A stretch of 5,155 nucleotides of DNA. It comes from an uncultured Clostridia bacterium. GTDB lineage: Bacteria; Bacillota; Clostridia; Christensenellales; Borkfalkiaceae. The notes beneath the pieces are model-generated. The model was given only the letters and a program-made list of their open reading frames with translations. It did not search any database and was not told where the DNA came from. The DNA lies in the NCBI GenBank assembly GCA_947629845.1, contig CANRFD010000095.1:1-5155 (forward strand), in the 5' to 3' direction. The translations under genes were made by a program, and so were the position numbers. Positions within the stretch are counted from its first letter, which is position 1, and every line of letters begins with the position of its first letter. Of this stretch, positions 5,017 through 5,155 are shown in pieces.

Positions 5017-5103
5017 ATTCCGAGGTTTTTCCTTGGAGCCGTATCATTCCGAGGCGGCGCCTTGTAGGCGGGAAATTCCGCGGTTATTCCTTGGAGCCGG
5101 TGA
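5017..5103. repeat. Three-unit 29-bp tandem repeat spanning the permease stop codon
   Basis: Units start at 5017, 5046 and 5075, exactly 29 bases apart. Each begins ATTCCG(A/C)GG and carries CCTTG about 14 bases in. Units 1 and 3 are the closest: 23 of 25 bases match between 5016-5040 and 5074-5098. The middle unit diverges and contains a 5-bp hairpin, CGCCT-TGT-AGGCG (5058-5070). Unit 3 covers the last codons and stop of the permease gene. There are no unique spacers, so this is not a CRISPR array. Confidence 0.7.
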
Positions 5104-5155
5104 GCATCAGCGAGCCGATGATGAGCTTCTGGAAGCAGCCGAACAGCACGATGAC
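5084..5155 (-). CDS. Carbohydrate ABC transporter permease, C-terminal end only
   Basis: Only 23 codons and the TAA stop lie in the window. The residues form a hydrophobic run (VIVLFGCF) followed by QKLIIGSL and end LTGSKE. This resembles the C-termini of MalG/UgpE-type sugar permeases, which finish with a last membrane helix, Q-(K/R), a short amphipathic stretch and a final glycine-rich K-containing tail. Such permeases form the membrane channel of ABC importers of oligosaccharides. Its place just upstream of two arabinan-type GH43 genes fits import of arabino-oligosaccharides. The fragment is short, so the family call is moderate and the substrate is inferred from context. A terminator at 4979-5004 ends its transcript. 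Confidence 0.6.
   Translation of the reverse strand, partial: VIVLFGCFQKLIIGSLMLTGSKE

Noticed and set aside
5017..5103. A possible CRISPR array with 29-bp repeats
   Set aside because: The units are directly contiguous with no unique spacers, number only three, and overlap coding sequence.

Overview
The window is a chromosomal stretch from what looks like a GC-rich Clostridia-type (Firmicutes) gut bacterium. The clues are low-GC-style promoters (TTGAAA/TTGACA with TATAAT), strong AGGAGG-like ribosome binding sites, lipoprotein leaders of the LSMAMFAACG type, an ABC sugar transporter beside arabinan-type glycoside hydrolases, and intergenic GC-rich palindromes of a kind common in gut Clostridia. 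The taxon is inferred, not proven.

All four genes lie on the minus strand and read right to left. (1) 5155-5084: the last 23 codons of a probable carbohydrate ABC transporter permease, followed by an excellent intrinsic terminator (4979-5004). (2) 4681-3098: a surface lipoprotein glycoside hydrolase of family GH43, arabinanase type, with its own near-perfect sigma-70 promoter. (3) 2740-1235: a second GH43 enzyme of the same architecture but with no signal peptide, so probably cytoplasmic. (4) 694-1: the N-terminal 231 residues of a serpin-like lipoprotein, cut by the window edge, with its own promoter carrying a nine-G tract between the -35 and -10 boxes.

The likely working model is an arabinan or arabino-oligosaccharide module. 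The anchored GH43 trims polymer outside the cell, the ABC transporter imports oligosaccharides, and the cytosolic GH43 finishes them. The serpin-like lipoprotein is functionally separate; it may protect surface proteins from host or competitor proteases.

The non-coding parts are unusually structured. The gaps 695-1234, 2741-3097 and 4740-5083 are filled with GC-rich hairpins. At least four of them (816-879, 2835-2879, 2907-2975, 4856-4904) share a two-hairpin layout: stem 1, a single A, then a C-rich stem 2, in some copies closed by an outer stem. Their sequences differ but many changes preserve pairing. A 29-bp tandem repeat of three units (5017-5103) runs across the stop codon of the permease gene. 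The most interesting items are the covarying palindrome family, the G-tract promoter of the serpin gene, and the serpin itself.
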